Shown here in pieces: positions 26,560 to 35,419 of a stretch of 54,900 nucleotides of DNA. The position numbers were made by a program, and so were the translations under genes. The stretch comes from Planctomycetota bacterium (GTDB taxonomy: Bacteria > Planctomycetota > Planctomycetia > Gemmatales > Gemmataceae). The stretch spans positions 1 to 54,900 of the forward strand of contig RFZJ01000016.1 in the NCBI GenBank assembly GCA_009920765.1, in the 5' to 3' direction. The notes beneath the pieces are model-generated. The model worked only from the letters and a program-made list of their open reading frames with translations. It did not search any database and had not been told where the DNA came from. Every line of letters begins with the position of its first letter. Within the stretch, counting starts at the first letter, position 1.

Positions 26560-27867
26560 ATGGTTTCGATGTCAACTATACCGACCCATTCGAATCAAAG
26601 CGCAGATTTACCAAAAAGTAAAATATTGCTCTTTTGTATCAGCATGATTTTGCTAATTGCTGCAGCTGCCCCGATATTTTTCCGCTCCAACTCCGAGTTT
26701 GATCTGGTTTTCAAAACTTACGCCAAACTTTTACTCCAAGGTGAAGACATATATCACGAGGGGTCTGTCTTCATGTATCCACCTTGGATGGCGTTTATTT
26801 GCATCCCGTTCACCCCTCTCCCTCAATGGCTCTCCAGGCTAACGTGGGGAACCATCAATATTTTTTTTCTTTATCTTGCCATCGATTGCGCCTGGAAAAT
26901 AAGTAAGGCTATTTTTCCATCTACCAACAAATTCGGATGGATAGCTTTTATCGTCGGCTTGATCTGCGCTGCCACCTATTTCCTAAACTGCCTTTCGCAC
27001 CAGCAATTCGATGTAATAATTGCAGGAACAATCATCTACGGATGTCTGCAACTATCAAAAAATAAAGATACAAATGCGGGTTTATTGCTAGGAATAGCGG
27101 CGGCCTGCAAACTCACACCGCTTTTATTTCTTCCCTACCTGATTTACAGGTTCCGATGGAAAGCGACCTTGGCATTTGTTGTTGGCTTCCTTTTTTGCAA
27201 CTTCATCCCAGACATTATTCTGGGCCTTCCAAAAGAAGGAAGACCCAGGCCGATTATTTTTATCGAACGTTTTTTAGCTCCAATGACAAAGCCGGATTTT
27301 GTACCAGGTACCTGGGGTAGCGAAATTATTTACAACCAGTCTCTTGCAGGTTCAGCAAAAAGATTTACCCAAACCCACCTCGAAACAAAAGAGGGAAAAT
27401 ATTCTGTCATCATTGAAAATGACAATTCACAATCTTCAAAGGTGAAAATGGTTCTTATTTCTTTGGTACTCTTCGGGACTGCCATGACTGTATTTTGCTG
27501 GGGATTGCCAGGAATTCCCAATGAATTAAACGCTCCTGGATCTGCACAAATTGCACTCGAAGTTTCGATGATACTTTGTGCAATGCTTTTACTTTCACCA
27601 ATGTCCAGCAAAGCGCATTTTGGCATTCTCATCCTACCGGCTTTTTGTATTGCAAGAATGCTGGAATCACAGAAAAAAATTCTCGCCTTTTGCTTTTTGG
27701 TAATACCACTAGCGATGGGGATTTTACTAAACAAAGATCTTAGCGGTGCAAACGTCTACACTTTGCTTTTATGGATTGCCGGGGTAACATGGACTACCAT
27801 TTCATTATTTTTAGGAAATGCAATATTTAGATATTCCAGAAAACAAGAACACCCCAACCAGGCGTAA
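26560..27867 (+). CDS. GT87-like (DUF2029) polytopic membrane glycosyltransferase
   Basis: 435 residues with about ten hydrophobic helices. The pattern, an early loop containing FDLVFKTYAKLLLQGEDIYH and MYPPWMAFICIPFTPLP, followed by GLLLGIAAACKLTPLLFLPYLIYR, is typical of the DUF2029/GT87 polyprenol-sugar-dependent transferases (GT-C fold). The acidic residue in the first loop (SEFD) would be the catalytic Asp. Alternate ATG at 26569. The product is likely an integral inner-membrane enzyme using a lipid-linked sugar on the outer face. Partner genes for donor synthesis are not next to it. It is convergent with fpr, 11 bases apart. Confidence 0.75.
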   Translation: MVSMSTIPTHSNQSADLPKSKILLFCISMILLIAAAAPIFFRSNSEFDLVFKTYAKLLLQGEDIYHEGSVFMYPPWMAFICIPFTPLPQWLSRLTWGTINIFFLYLAIDCAWKISKAIFPSTNKFGWIAFIVGLICAATYFLNCLSHQQFDVIIAGTIIYGCLQLSKNKDTNAGLLLGIAAACKLTPLLFLPYLIYRFRWKATLAFVVGFLFCNFIPDIILGLPKEGRPRPIIFIERFLAPMTKPDFVPGTWGSEIIYNQSLAGSAKRFTQTHLETKEGKYSVIIENDNSQSSKVKMVLISLVLFGTAMTVFCWGLPGIPNELNAPGSAQIALEVSMILCAMLLLSPMSSKAHFGILILPAFCIARMLESQKKILAFCFLVIPLAMGILLNKDLSGANVYTLLLWIAGVTWTTISLFLGNAIFRYSRKQEHPNQA

Positions 27868-27878
27868 TTTAGCCAGCA

Positions 27879-28823
27879 CTAAGACCAATACTCTTCGAAG
27901 TGTATGTTCCCTGGGGCATGTCCATGGCCTAAATCTGCATTGAAACCGCGAGCTTCTAAAAGTTCTATGATGCCCTCGGGTTTAGGGTAAGTTCGCACCC
28001 CTGTTTCGGGGTGCTTGAATGGGGCGCCAATCATTGCAGGATTGCCGCACAAATAAACGTGGGTCTTTTCGGGATTAAGTTTGGAACCGCATATGGATTC
28101 AATTTCGCCTGACCGAACCAAATCCTGCAAATAGCGCTTTTTAGAAGGATCACCTTCGCGAGTTGTTAGCGGGATATATTTATAATTAGGATTTTTTTTC
28201 ATCAAGGTATCGTGAATGGCACGATACCCAAGATCTTTCCCCAAACGCACACAACACGCTGAAATAATCTTCCCCTGATGGTTATTTTGGAGCAATTCGA
28301 GAGTCATGTAATTATGGGGTGCTTCACCTGTTCCGGTAGAAAAAAAGATCACATCATCGTCAGGCTTTACATGAGAAAGATTGTAATGCCCGGTTATTTT
28401 TTCACCCATGAACAATCTTGAACCAACCTCCAGATTAAATAACCTGGGAGTTAATGCAGGAGCAACCTCACGTCCGGTTTCCCGAACCAAAACAATATAA
28501 AATTCGTTCCATCCTTTTTCTTCGGGCTTAATGTAAGAACCATCAGGCCCAATAATTGAACTAGAAAGAGAATAAGCCCGCCTTGCAAGTTTTGTAAACT
28601 CTTCTTCGGGAATGGTTTCTTCCTGACAACCAGGATATCTTCCTTCCCAGTACCCCAAGCCAAGCAAAGTATATTGACCAGCACGATGAGGCCTTACGGC
28701 TTTATCAGGTTTCACCCGGACAATCATCAAGTCAGAGTGTACTTTTTTTAATTCAACAACAGTTGCGTTGTACTTGGTATTCCTAAGTTCTTCAATCTGA
28801 TCAACAGGCAAGTTAAAGGCCAT
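27879..28823 (-). CDS. fpr: Ferredoxin--NADP reductase (Fpr type)
   Basis: 314 residues with the FNR fold. RRAYSLSSS is the FAD-binding RxYS motif, GQYTLLGLG lies in the beta-barrel, FFSTGTGEAPHNYM is the nucleotide-binding loop, and VYLCGNPAMIGAP is the C-terminal NADP motif. The protein ends HFEEYWS, close to the EEYW-like end of bacterial Fpr, where the aromatic residue stacks on FAD. It should shuttle electrons between NADPH and ferredoxin or flavodoxin in the cytosol. It is followed by nothing on its strand and preceded, 21 bases upstream, by a TIM-barrel gene, probably in one transcript. Confidence 0.88.
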   Translation of the reverse strand: MAFNLPVDQIEELRNTKYNATVVELKKVHSDLMIVRVKPDKAVRPHRAGQYTLLGLGYWEGRYPGCQEETIPEEEFTKLARRAYSLSSSIIGPDGSYIKPEEKGWNEFYIVLVRETGREVAPALTPRLFNLEVGSRLFMGEKITGHYNLSHVKPDDDVIFFSTGTGEAPHNYMTLELLQNNHQGKIISACCVRLGKDLGYRAIHDTLMKKNPNYKYIPLTTREGDPSKKRYLQDLVRSGEIESICGSKLNPEKTHVYLCGNPAMIGAPFKHPETGVRTYPKPEGIIELLEARGFNADLGHGHAPGNIHFEEYWS

Positions 28824-28844
28824 ATTCTCTTTCCAAATAATTTA

Positions 28845-29732
28845 TCAAGAAATCTTTTTAACAGCCGTGTTAAATATGTCGATACATGCCTTGAGATCTG
28901 GAGATGGATCCTGCGGATTAGCTTCGTATTCAATGCTAATCATGCCATTAAATCCAACATCGCTCAATGCCTTTAAAACAGAATCAACATCCAAAACACC
29001 CTTGCCAAAAACAACATCGGTATGCTTTTTATTATCATGATCTTTAAGGTGCATTCCAAAGTTGCGCTTGCCCATCGTTCGAACTTCGGTAGCAGGGTCA
29101 AGATTTTTCCCCAATTGGGCCGACCGAATAAGGTGGCCGGTATCTAAACACGAACCAATCAATGGATGATGGTCTTTCACTCCAGCCATTATTAATTCAG
29201 CACTATACCATCGATGAAGTTGCCCCTTGCCCGCAGGACCATGAGGGTGAATTGCGATTGCAATTTTATATTCAGCGCAAAGTTTATCGAGGCTATCAAA
29301 ACTATCTGGATCAGGGTCTGCGCTAAAAGCAGTAATGCCAACTGCTTTGCCAAAATCAAACATTTTTTTGTTAGCGTCATGATCTTTCGTGAACTTTTGC
29401 ACTCCAAAAGCAACAGGCTTGACACCATATTCATTACAGAGGTTCAAGATAGCCTTAAGTTGCACCGGCGTGCTGGTGGAGGGAATATGCTTTTGATAAA
29501 ACTCAGCCTGGGTAACGCCAAGTTCCTTCATTTTTTTCAAAGCAGTTTCAAGATCAAAGTTTCTGTAAGTATAAGTTTGAACACCCAGCATAATTTTCGG
29601 ACTAGCCTGTTTCTTACCCAAGAAATCTTGTGCCTTCAAAATCGAGGGCGCAGCAAGACCAGATCCCAGCAATGCCATAGAAGCTTGCTTGACAAACAAT
29701 CTACGCGTATTTCCGATTAAGTACTCACTCAT
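28845..29732 (-). CDS. Tat-exported sugar isomerase/epimerase-like TIM barrel
   Basis: About 295 residues. NTRRLFVKQASMALLGSG is a twin-arginine signal. The mature part is an AP-endonuclease-2-like (xylose isomerase-like) TIM barrel: IMLGVQTYTYRNFDLETAL, TQAEFYQKH, IAIHPHGPAGK, IGSCLDTGHLIRS, FGMHLKDHD and GMISIEYEA carry the E/H/D residues that bind metal in this fold. ATG at 29732 is chosen because GGAG lies at proper distance; an in-frame GTG at 29744 overlaps that ribosome site. Such Tat-exported isomerase-like proteins are common in planctomycetes, substrate unknown. It probably shares a transcript with fpr. Confidence 0.85.
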   Translation of the reverse strand: MSEYLIGNTRRLFVKQASMALLGSGLAAPSILKAQDFLGKKQASPKIMLGVQTYTYRNFDLETALKKMKELGVTQAEFYQKHIPSTSTPVQLKAILNLCNEYGVKPVAFGVQKFTKDHDANKKMFDFGKAVGITAFSADPDPDSFDSLDKLCAEYKIAIAIHPHGPAGKGQLHRWYSAELIMAGVKDHHPLIGSCLDTGHLIRSAQLGKNLDPATEVRTMGKRNFGMHLKDHDNKKHTDVVFGKGVLDVDSVLKALSDVGFNGMISIEYEANPQDPSPDLKACIDIFNTAVKKIS

Positions 29733-29752
29733 GGCAATCTCCACAAATATGT

Positions 29753-29801
29753 TAAAAAAAACAAAATCTCTAGCGCTATGTTAAACATAGTCTAGAGATT
29801 T
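29753..29801 (-). terminator. Intrinsic terminator after the VIT-VWA gene
   Basis: A hairpin with a 10-bp outer stem (AAATCTCTAG at 29764-29773 with CTAGAGATTT at 29792-29801) and a 5-bp inner stem (CTATG/CATAG) is followed, read on the minus strand, by a T-rich tail that includes eight consecutive Ts. It lies just past the stop of the gene at 29857, so it should end that transcript. Confidence 0.85.
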
Positions 29802-29856
29802 AGGCCACGAAAAATTACCCAATGAGCAAAAGTTCCAGAATCTCCAATCATACCCG

Positions 29857-32247
29857 TTATTTGTTTGGAGCAAACATCTGCTCGATTTCCACATCAGAAA
29901 TCGTACTTTTGCCTTCCTGAGTATCAATTACCAATGCGGTATTTCCCGGTGTCACCCAAATCAAATAGTTACCAAGGCTAAAAAGTTTTCTCAACTCAGG
30001 TTGCTTTTCCAGCAGCCGAAAATACGCATCGCTTTGAGCTTGAATTACCATTGTTGGCATTGATTTCTGAAAACCCTCATCAATCCAAACCCCGCCCACC
30101 TCAATCATGCTCCTTCCTGATATCCGCTTGATTGCTGTTTCAGACACCGTGGTTTGATCCCTAAAGCTTTGATTTTGAACCGAAAGATCCACACCCAGTT
30201 TACCTCCTTGTACAGCATTTTGATCATTCCTTCGTAAAGCATCCTTTGCACGATCGAGAGCCCCCTTAGCGTCCATTGCTTTTTTTAATTGCTCGGCTCC
30301 AGGTGCACCTGCAGCCCCAGCGAACTCAGACGCTTTTTCAGCGACAGACGCCCTGCCCTCCGCAAGCTGACCGGGTTTGCTTTGATTTTCCCTCGCAAAA
30401 TCAAGTACTTTACGATTGCCTTCGCCGCCAGATGAAGGCATTAAACCAAACGGCACAGGAGGAAGTTTAGGGGTGGGATAACCTGGCAAAGGCCTGTGTA
30501 CAGGGTACGAAACATGGTCTGGAACAACCAAATAGCTTGTGTATGGAGTGGTTATTCCATATTTTTTAGCAAGCTTGGTAACCTCATCAACGAGTTCGCC
30601 TTTTTCGCCATTAGCCCGGATCTGGTCAAGTAGAAATCCAACTTTTCTTCTAGCCCACAATTGTTCGACAAAACTTTTGGAATCGGATGTCTTTTCAGGG
30701 AAGTTGTACTCGTAGACAAATTCTTTCTTTTCGTCAACCAGATCGCCTCTCAATTTAATTGCTGCACCGCCCTTCCCTTTATATTTTCCAAACACCATAA
30801 GTTGGCTCCCCTCGAAAATGTCGGGTAAACTGGTTGGATAAATATCAAGAACCTGAATATCAGGTGAGAAGCTTAGGCTAAGGTTGACAAGCACAGGATT
30901 GCTGATCTTCGAAACCATGGCACTGGATTTGATTTCGATATCTTCCGAAGGTCGCACATAAGTGGTTGCAGCTTTTGTTTTTTCCGCAAGCATATCAAGC
31001 ATGGTTGCATTAACATCATCGCCAACGCCGAAAGTAAAAATCCTGATATTGGGTTTAATCTTGGCTAGAACATCACGGGTTATTTTTTCAGGGTTAGTTT
31101 CACCAATTGTAGGCATTCCATCAGTAAAAAAAATGATAACAAGGGGTCTGGATGTATCATTCCCTTTAATTTCAAGGGCAGCAAGCAAGGCATCACGAAT
31201 CGCAGTCCCACCGGTTGAATCCAGGGCATCAATCCATTTTCTTCCGGTGTTCTTGAATTCCTCATTTGCAGCAACAAATTCATCTCTAAACAAACTTACA
31301 GAGGTGGCAAAATTAAGCATCGAAAACCGATCATTTTCACCAAGACTATTGATGCAGTACCTCAGTGCTTTTTTTGCCTGATCCATTTTTGGGCCACGCA
31401 TGCTTCCAGAAGTATCCATGACAAAAACAAAATCACGGGGCATCGGCTTTGCCTTATTTCCTTTCATCGAAGGATTGATCATTAGGGAAAAATAGCCATC
31501 TTCGGTTGCAATGGGACGATGTGTCAACATACTCATGCCAACTGCTTTGTCGGAAAAAGAATAAAAAAGCTGAAAGTCTCTATCCCCTAGTGAACCGGCT
31601 TTGCTCAAACTGAGTGAGACTTCCTTGTCAGATTTACGCTGCGTAATTATTTCGTGGGTGGGACTGTAAGTACTGGAAATACCATGCTGAGATTTAATGG
31701 TTCCAGATAGCGAAAAATCCTGTGCAACCTGATTCGACCTCATTTCACCCTTTAAAGGAAACACAAACTCCATAAGTTCGGCTTCCTTGGGAACGACAGA
31801 AGTATATGAAACCGCAACACGCTGGTTCCCACGGGCAGGCACTGGGAAAACCCTCATTTTAATAAGGTTGTTATCCATATATTCAAGTAATCCTGGATCC
31901 TGGATTCTTCGAACAATGCTTGTGTAAATTTCGCGGGCTTTATTGGCTTCCAATAATTCCCCTTTTGTTTCTTTGCCATCCACCCACATGGTAAATTTGT
32001 TCACCGAGGCCCCTTTGGGAACAGGAAAGATATAGGTTGCCTCCAAAGGTCGATCACTATGATTGTAAAAAACCTGCTCAATCATGGTTTCCGCAATTTG
32101 ATCTTCAATCTTAAAATCCACAATTTGTTTAATAAGAATCAAAGGTGCAATTCTTTTGTCCTCTGGAATTAAAAGCCCCCTAGCCAACAACGATGAGGGG
32201 TTTAAAAGTACTACCAAACCAAAAAAGATTGCAAATTTATTAAACAT
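29857..32247 (-). CDS. Exported VIT-VWA domain protein
   Basis: 796 residues. A signal peptide (to about LLARG) leads into a VIT domain (about 40-170: IAETMIEQVFYNHSDRPLEA, ATYIFPVPKGASV). A VWA domain follows (from about 273), with the MIDAS motif FVMDTSGSM near 278 and the second-site threonine region STGGTAIRDALLAAL. The rest includes a low-complexity Gly/Ala/Lys stretch and a C-terminal domain. This is the inter-alpha-trypsin-inhibitor heavy chain layout, frequent in planctomycetes as surface or periplasmic adhesion proteins. The complete MIDAS suggests metal-dependent ligand binding. No partner is evident. Its own terminator follows. Confidence 0.88.
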   Translation of the reverse strand: MFNKFAIFFGLVVLLNPSSLLARGLLIPEDKRIAPLILIKQIVDFKIEDQIAETMIEQVFYNHSDRPLEATYIFPVPKGASVNKFTMWVDGKETKGELLEANKAREIYTSIVRRIQDPGLLEYMDNNLIKMRVFPVPARGNQRVAVSYTSVVPKEAELMEFVFPLKGEMRSNQVAQDFSLSGTIKSQHGISSTYSPTHEIITQRKSDKEVSLSLSKAGSLGDRDFQLFYSFSDKAVGMSMLTHRPIATEDGYFSLMINPSMKGNKAKPMPRDFVFVMDTSGSMRGPKMDQAKKALRYCINSLGENDRFSMLNFATSVSLFRDEFVAANEEFKNTGRKWIDALDSTGGTAIRDALLAALEIKGNDTSRPLVIIFFTDGMPTIGETNPEKITRDVLAKIKPNIRIFTFGVGDDVNATMLDMLAEKTKAATTYVRPSEDIEIKSSAMVSKISNPVLVNLSLSFSPDIQVLDIYPTSLPDIFEGSQLMVFGKYKGKGGAAIKLRGDLVDEKKEFVYEYNFPEKTSDSKSFVEQLWARRKVGFLLDQIRANGEKGELVDEVTKLAKKYGITTPYTSYLVVPDHVSYPVHRPLPGYPTPKLPPVPFGLMPSSGGEGNRKVLDFARENQSKPGQLAEGRASVAEKASEFAGAAGAPGAEQLKKAMDAKGALDRAKDALRRNDQNAVQGGKLGVDLSVQNQSFRDQTTVSETAIKRISGRSMIEVGGVWIDEGFQKSMPTMVIQAQSDAYFRLLEKQPELRKLFSLGNYLIWVTPGNTALVIDTQEGKSTISDVEIEQMFAPNK

Positions 32248-32503
32248 AATGCACCCATAAAATTAGTATTGGGATTGGTTCTAAGATTAAGACGAATCAA
32301 AATACGGAACAGTTTGAAAAAAACAAAGACTAATCGCTGCCCCAATATTCCCATCTTCCAAAATCTGGGTATTATGGCTAAACCTTTAGTGATGCATAAG
32401 GGATGAAGCTAAATTTGTAATGGTTTGATTGCTTTTAAAACTAAGGTAAATAGCCAATAAAAGCGATTAAATAACAGATACCATTGCATGAGGTTTATAA
32501 ACA
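32248..32503. other. Divergent intergenic region
   Basis: 256 bases between the VIT-VWA gene and the hydrolase gene. It must hold both promoters. It contains one candidate ECF-type promoter on the plus strand (listed separately). A loose hairpin (CCCA at 32351-32354 with TGGG at 32367-32370) is also present but weak. Confidence 0.35.
32306..32333 (+). promoter_or_regulatory. Candidate ECF-sigma promoter upstream of the hydrolase
   Basis: GGAAC (32306-32310) and GACTAA (32328-32333) are separated by 17 bases. This resembles the better match before the ECF sigma gene (GGAAC, 17 bases, GTCTAA), with one change in the -10. The hydrolase starts about 165 bases downstream. It is a weak candidate, resting on one similar spacing. 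Confidence 0.35.
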
Positions 32504-33274
32504 ATGCTTAGCCGTCGAATTTTTCTCTCCCTTGGGCTAACTGCAGTTTGTTCACAATTTTCGTTTGGCACATCAGCTAAAAAGAAATTGTTGATACTTA
32601 TCGAAGGCGCTGGCGATTTCCAAGCCGTAGCAAAAGTCTTGGAAAAATCGCTGAATCATTTACCCCCAAACATGGAATTACATAGATTCCATTGGTCTCA
32701 CGGGTATTTACGAATCGTTGCAGATCAAACTGATCTGGCGCACATTTCCGAAAATGGAGAAAAACTTGCTAGTTCCATTAGAATGGTACAAAAACGAAAT
32801 CCAGACACTGAAATCAACATTATCGCACATAGTGCAGGAACTTCAGTTGCACTAGCCGGGGTTTCCCTGCTTAATGAAAATAGCATTGAAAGACTGATTC
32901 TTCTAGCACCCTCGGTATCCAAAGATTACCCGATTATTCCTGCTATTTCAGCGGTAAAAGATGGTGTCCACGTCTTTTACAGCCATAAAGACACCTTTAT
33001 TCTTGGCCCGATTTTAAAATTCACAAAAACTGCTGATCTCAGAAAATGCCAAAATGCTGCTGGGAGATATGGTTTTACACCAGCTACAAGAAACCGGGAT
33101 GAAGAATTACTTGTTGCAACAAAACTCAAGCAATACGCCTGGAAAACGGATGATGCTTCCATTGGGAATGACGGAGGCCACTACGGGGCTTATGGTCAAC
33201 CCTATCTAGACTTAAAAGTGCTTCCCCTACTTTTCAATAATCCACAAGCTAAAATCACCAGCGCAATACCTTAA
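32504..33274 (+). CDS. Exported alpha/beta-hydrolase (lipase-like)
   Basis: 256 residues with an RR-bearing signal peptide (MLSRRIFLSLGLTAVCS). KKLLILIEGAGDF replaces the usual oxyanion-loop strand. INIIAHSAGTSVALA holds the predicted nucleophile elbow, with Ser110 in AHSAG, where the first Gly of GxSxG is Ala, as seen in some lipases. Later strands carry SHKDTFI and GGHYGAYGQ as possible acid and base. The substrate is unknown. It is convergent with the anti-sigma gene and their stops overlap by four bases (TTAA), so transcripts may interfere. Confidence 0.7.
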   Translation: MLSRRIFLSLGLTAVCSQFSFGTSAKKKLLILIEGAGDFQAVAKVLEKSLNHLPPNMELHRFHWSHGYLRIVADQTDLAHISENGEKLASSIRMVQKRNPDTEINIIAHSAGTSVALAGVSLLNENSIERLILLAPSVSKDYPIIPAISAVKDGVHVFYSHKDTFILGPILKFTKTADLRKCQNAAGRYGFTPATRNRDEELLVATKLKQYAWKTDDASIGNDGGHYGAYGQPYLDLKVLPLLFNNPQAKITSAIP

Positions 33275-34587
33275 TTATCTGTCCTTAAAACAACAAGCAC
33301 TTTAATGCCATTGAAACTGGCGGATTTGAGAGTTTCCAGATATTGCTTTACTTCAGGGCTACTTACCAGGTTTTGGGTCGCTGGATAAGAAATTGCCAAA
33401 GCTGAATTCTTATTCTTTTTTGATGAAGGCAAAAGGGCACCATTAACTGTTTCCGGGGATTCGTTGGCAGGTTTCGCAGTTGCGCTCATAGAAGAACCGC
33501 CTTGTTCAATTGGTTCGAAACCCAACACCGTTTTCATTGTTTTACGATCGTTTGAAGTTAATTTTGAAACAACCATAGCTTCCCAAAAAGAACCATTTAG
33601 AGCCGCTTTAGGCGAATCCTTGCTAATCAATGGCTTTTCTTGACCTAACAACTGCGCTAGATCATTGACGCTTGCACTATCAAGATAAATCATGTAATTA
33701 ACGAGGGACTTATCATTTTTACTTTTTAAACGCATTAAAGTGCTTACATCTGAATATACAAAATATCCCATCTTGGTAAGATTCGCTTTAAGCTGCCCAA
33801 ACGCCAAAGCATTATCTTTACAAGAAAGTTCTATTTTCAATCGAGCATCATGGCTGATAACTTTTGAGAGTAACTTGCCAGAAACTTCACCATCAACATC
33901 CTTTTTACGCAGCACCCAAGGTAAAGTCGTATCAACCTTGATTAAATTAAAGGTTTCATTTGCTGGTGCTGCAAGTAATTCTTTACCTTGTGATCCAACA
34001 ACAGAAGGATTGTTGTTTGGCCTTAGAAGCGGGCTGATCTTAACCGATTTATCATTGTCTTTGTTTAATTCAGGAGACACTGGAAGCAGGTTTTGTTTTT
34101 CACGGATTGCCACCTGGTCAGACTTTTCAGTATTTTCAATCACTCCTGCATTGCCAGACCCTTTGTAATTGCTAGTTTCACGATTCTGGTCGGGAGAAAA
34201 AGCCAAATACCCTTTTCCCCGGTCATTTTCCTGCATAGCTAGAAAAGCATTGATCGCATAATAGGAAATAAAAGTGGTAACAGAAAGGATTGTTGCCACC
34301 GCAACTAACCCGAACCAAGGTCTCATCATCAAATCATCGCGTTTGTTCAAGTGGGCAATTCGAGAAATTGGCCTAACCTTGATTTTAGCAAGGATTTTTT
34401 GAGTCAGCTCAAAACTGCATTCCATTGGAACTTGATTGCGAATCATTGACGCATCTTGCTTCAAAAGACGCAAGAATTCACGTGCCTCTGAAGAATTTTG
34501 CAACAATTCATTCAACTCATTCTGCTTGCTTGAATGAAGCTCACCATCTACATATGATGTCAGCAACTTCAAATCATGTTTTTTCAT
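33271..34587 (-). CDS. Membrane anti-sigma factor
   Basis: 438 residues. The cytosolic N-terminus (1-90) resembles anti-sigma domains: LLTSYVDGELHSSKQNELNELL, then FLRLLKQDASMIR. It lacks the HxxxCxxC zinc signature. One membrane helix follows (about 91-117), then a long periplasmic part (118-438) of low similarity to anything I recognise. The gene starts inside the stop of the ECF sigma gene (ATGA overlap), the usual arrangement of a sigma/anti-sigma pair. It should hold the sigma factor at the membrane and release it on an envelope signal. What is sensed is not visible. Confidence 0.75.
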   Translation of the reverse strand: MKKHDLKLLTSYVDGELHSSKQNELNELLQNSSEAREFLRLLKQDASMIRNQVPMECSFELTQKILAKIKVRPISRIAHLNKRDDLMMRPWFGLVAVATILSVTTFISYYAINAFLAMQENDRGKGYLAFSPDQNRETSNYKGSGNAGVIENTEKSDQVAIREKQNLLPVSPELNKDNDKSVKISPLLRPNNNPSVVGSQGKELLAAPANETFNLIKVDTTLPWVLRKKDVDGEVSGKLLSKVISHDARLKIELSCKDNALAFGQLKANLTKMGYFVYSDVSTLMRLKSKNDKSLVNYMIYLDSASVNDLAQLLGQEKPLISKDSPKAALNGSFWEAMVVSKLTSNDRKTMKTVLGFEPIEQGGSSMSATAKPANESPETVNGALLPSSKKNKNSALAISYPATQNLVSSPEVKQYLETLKSASFNGIKVLVVLRTDN

Positions 34588-35159
34588 AAATCAGCTCTTT
34601 CCTTATCTAACTTTTCCAAGATCGCCCTCAATTCTAGCCTGGCTCTGTGTAAACGGCTTCTCACCGTTCCCACTGGGACACCAAGCGACAAAGCAATCTC
34701 TTCATAAGAAAAGCCTTCTATCTCCTTTAACACCAAGCCTGCCCTGTGATCCAGAGAAAGCAACCCAAGGGCCTTATCCATCAAGGTTTTACCCTCTTCA
34801 TCTTCCATGTTTTTCATGGGCCCCGCATCATCTGAGGGCAAAGTTATCTCGCCCTGACTATCGGTCTGACTATTTAAGGACAAGGCAGGCTTGCGTTTTC
34901 GTCTTTGACTAATCGCAAGATTGTAAGTAATCCTAAAAAGCCATGTATAAAACTTTGAGTTTCCCCGAAAACTACCCAATCCCTTGAAGGCTTGTGAAAA
35001 GGTATCTTGAGCCACATCTTCAGCATCTTCAACACTGTTCAAAAGCCTATAAGCCAAGCTATAAACCTTTGTGTTATATCGCCTTACGATAACATCAAAG
35101 GCCGAAGTCTTACCTTCTAGCACCAGCCGAATCAGAGTGTTATCATCTAAGGAATTCAC
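34584..35159 (-). CDS. ECF RNA polymerase sigma factor (RpoE-like)
   Basis: 191 residues, the usual ECF size. Region 2 is about 20-85: AYRLLNSVEDAEDVAQDTFS and KFYTWLFRITYNLAISQRRK hold the RNAP-binding and -10 recognition parts. Region 4 is about 130-180: EGFSYEEIALSLGVPVGTVR and SRLHRARLELRA form the -35 recognition helix-turn-helix. The linker is acidic and low in complexity. The start is GTG at 35159, preceded by AGGG. It is co-translated with its anti-sigma gene and has an ECF-type promoter just upstream. Envelope-stress control is inferred from the membrane anti-sigma. Confidence 0.92.
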   Translation of the reverse strand: MNSLDDNTLIRLVLEGKTSAFDVIVRRYNTKVYSLAYRLLNSVEDAEDVAQDTFSQAFKGLGSFRGNSKFYTWLFRITYNLAISQRRKRKPALSLNSQTDSQGEITLPSDDAGPMKNMEDEEGKTLMDKALGLLSLDHRAGLVLKEIEGFSYEEIALSLGVPVGTVRSRLHRARLELRAILEKLDKERADL

Positions 35160-35419
35160 TTTAACCCTAGTTAATTAGACGCAATTAGTTGTAAAAAGTT
35201 CCCTTTATTAAGCTTTATACCTAATTTTCTTAGGTACCTTAATCTCAACTAAATTTCATTTTTTTGACCACTTAAATAGCATGCACTTTCACAGTTTGCG
35301 TGGATTTATGGCAATTGTTAACCCTGAATTGGGAATTAACCCAATGGATTCTCTTATAATCAATTCTATCTGCAACAAGAAAACCTAACTACGTTAAACA
35401 TCCAAGGTTGACGGGAATT
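35160..35419. other. Divergent intergenic region, sigma gene to uvrA
   Basis: 260 AT-rich bases. They hold the ECF-type promoter above and a small inverted repeat, ACCTAA (35219-35224) with TTAGGT (35230-35235). The uvrA promoter should lie toward the right end, but I see no LexA-type box (neither the Gram-positive nor the gamma-proteobacterial consensus). Confidence 0.4.
35174..35203 (-). promoter_or_regulatory. ECF-type promoter of the sigma factor gene
   Basis: Read on the minus strand, GGGAACTTTT (-35; GGAAC at 35198-35202) is followed 17 bases later by GTCTAAT (-10; 35174-35180). This matches the GGAAC/GTC pattern of RpoE-like ECF factors and lies 15 bases before the GTG start. It suggests autoregulation and a very short leader. 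Confidence 0.65.

Noticed and set aside
29214..29720. 168-residue plus-strand frame opposite the TIM-barrel gene
   Set aside because: Antisense to a clear Tat-signal TIM-barrel protein; no conserved motif.
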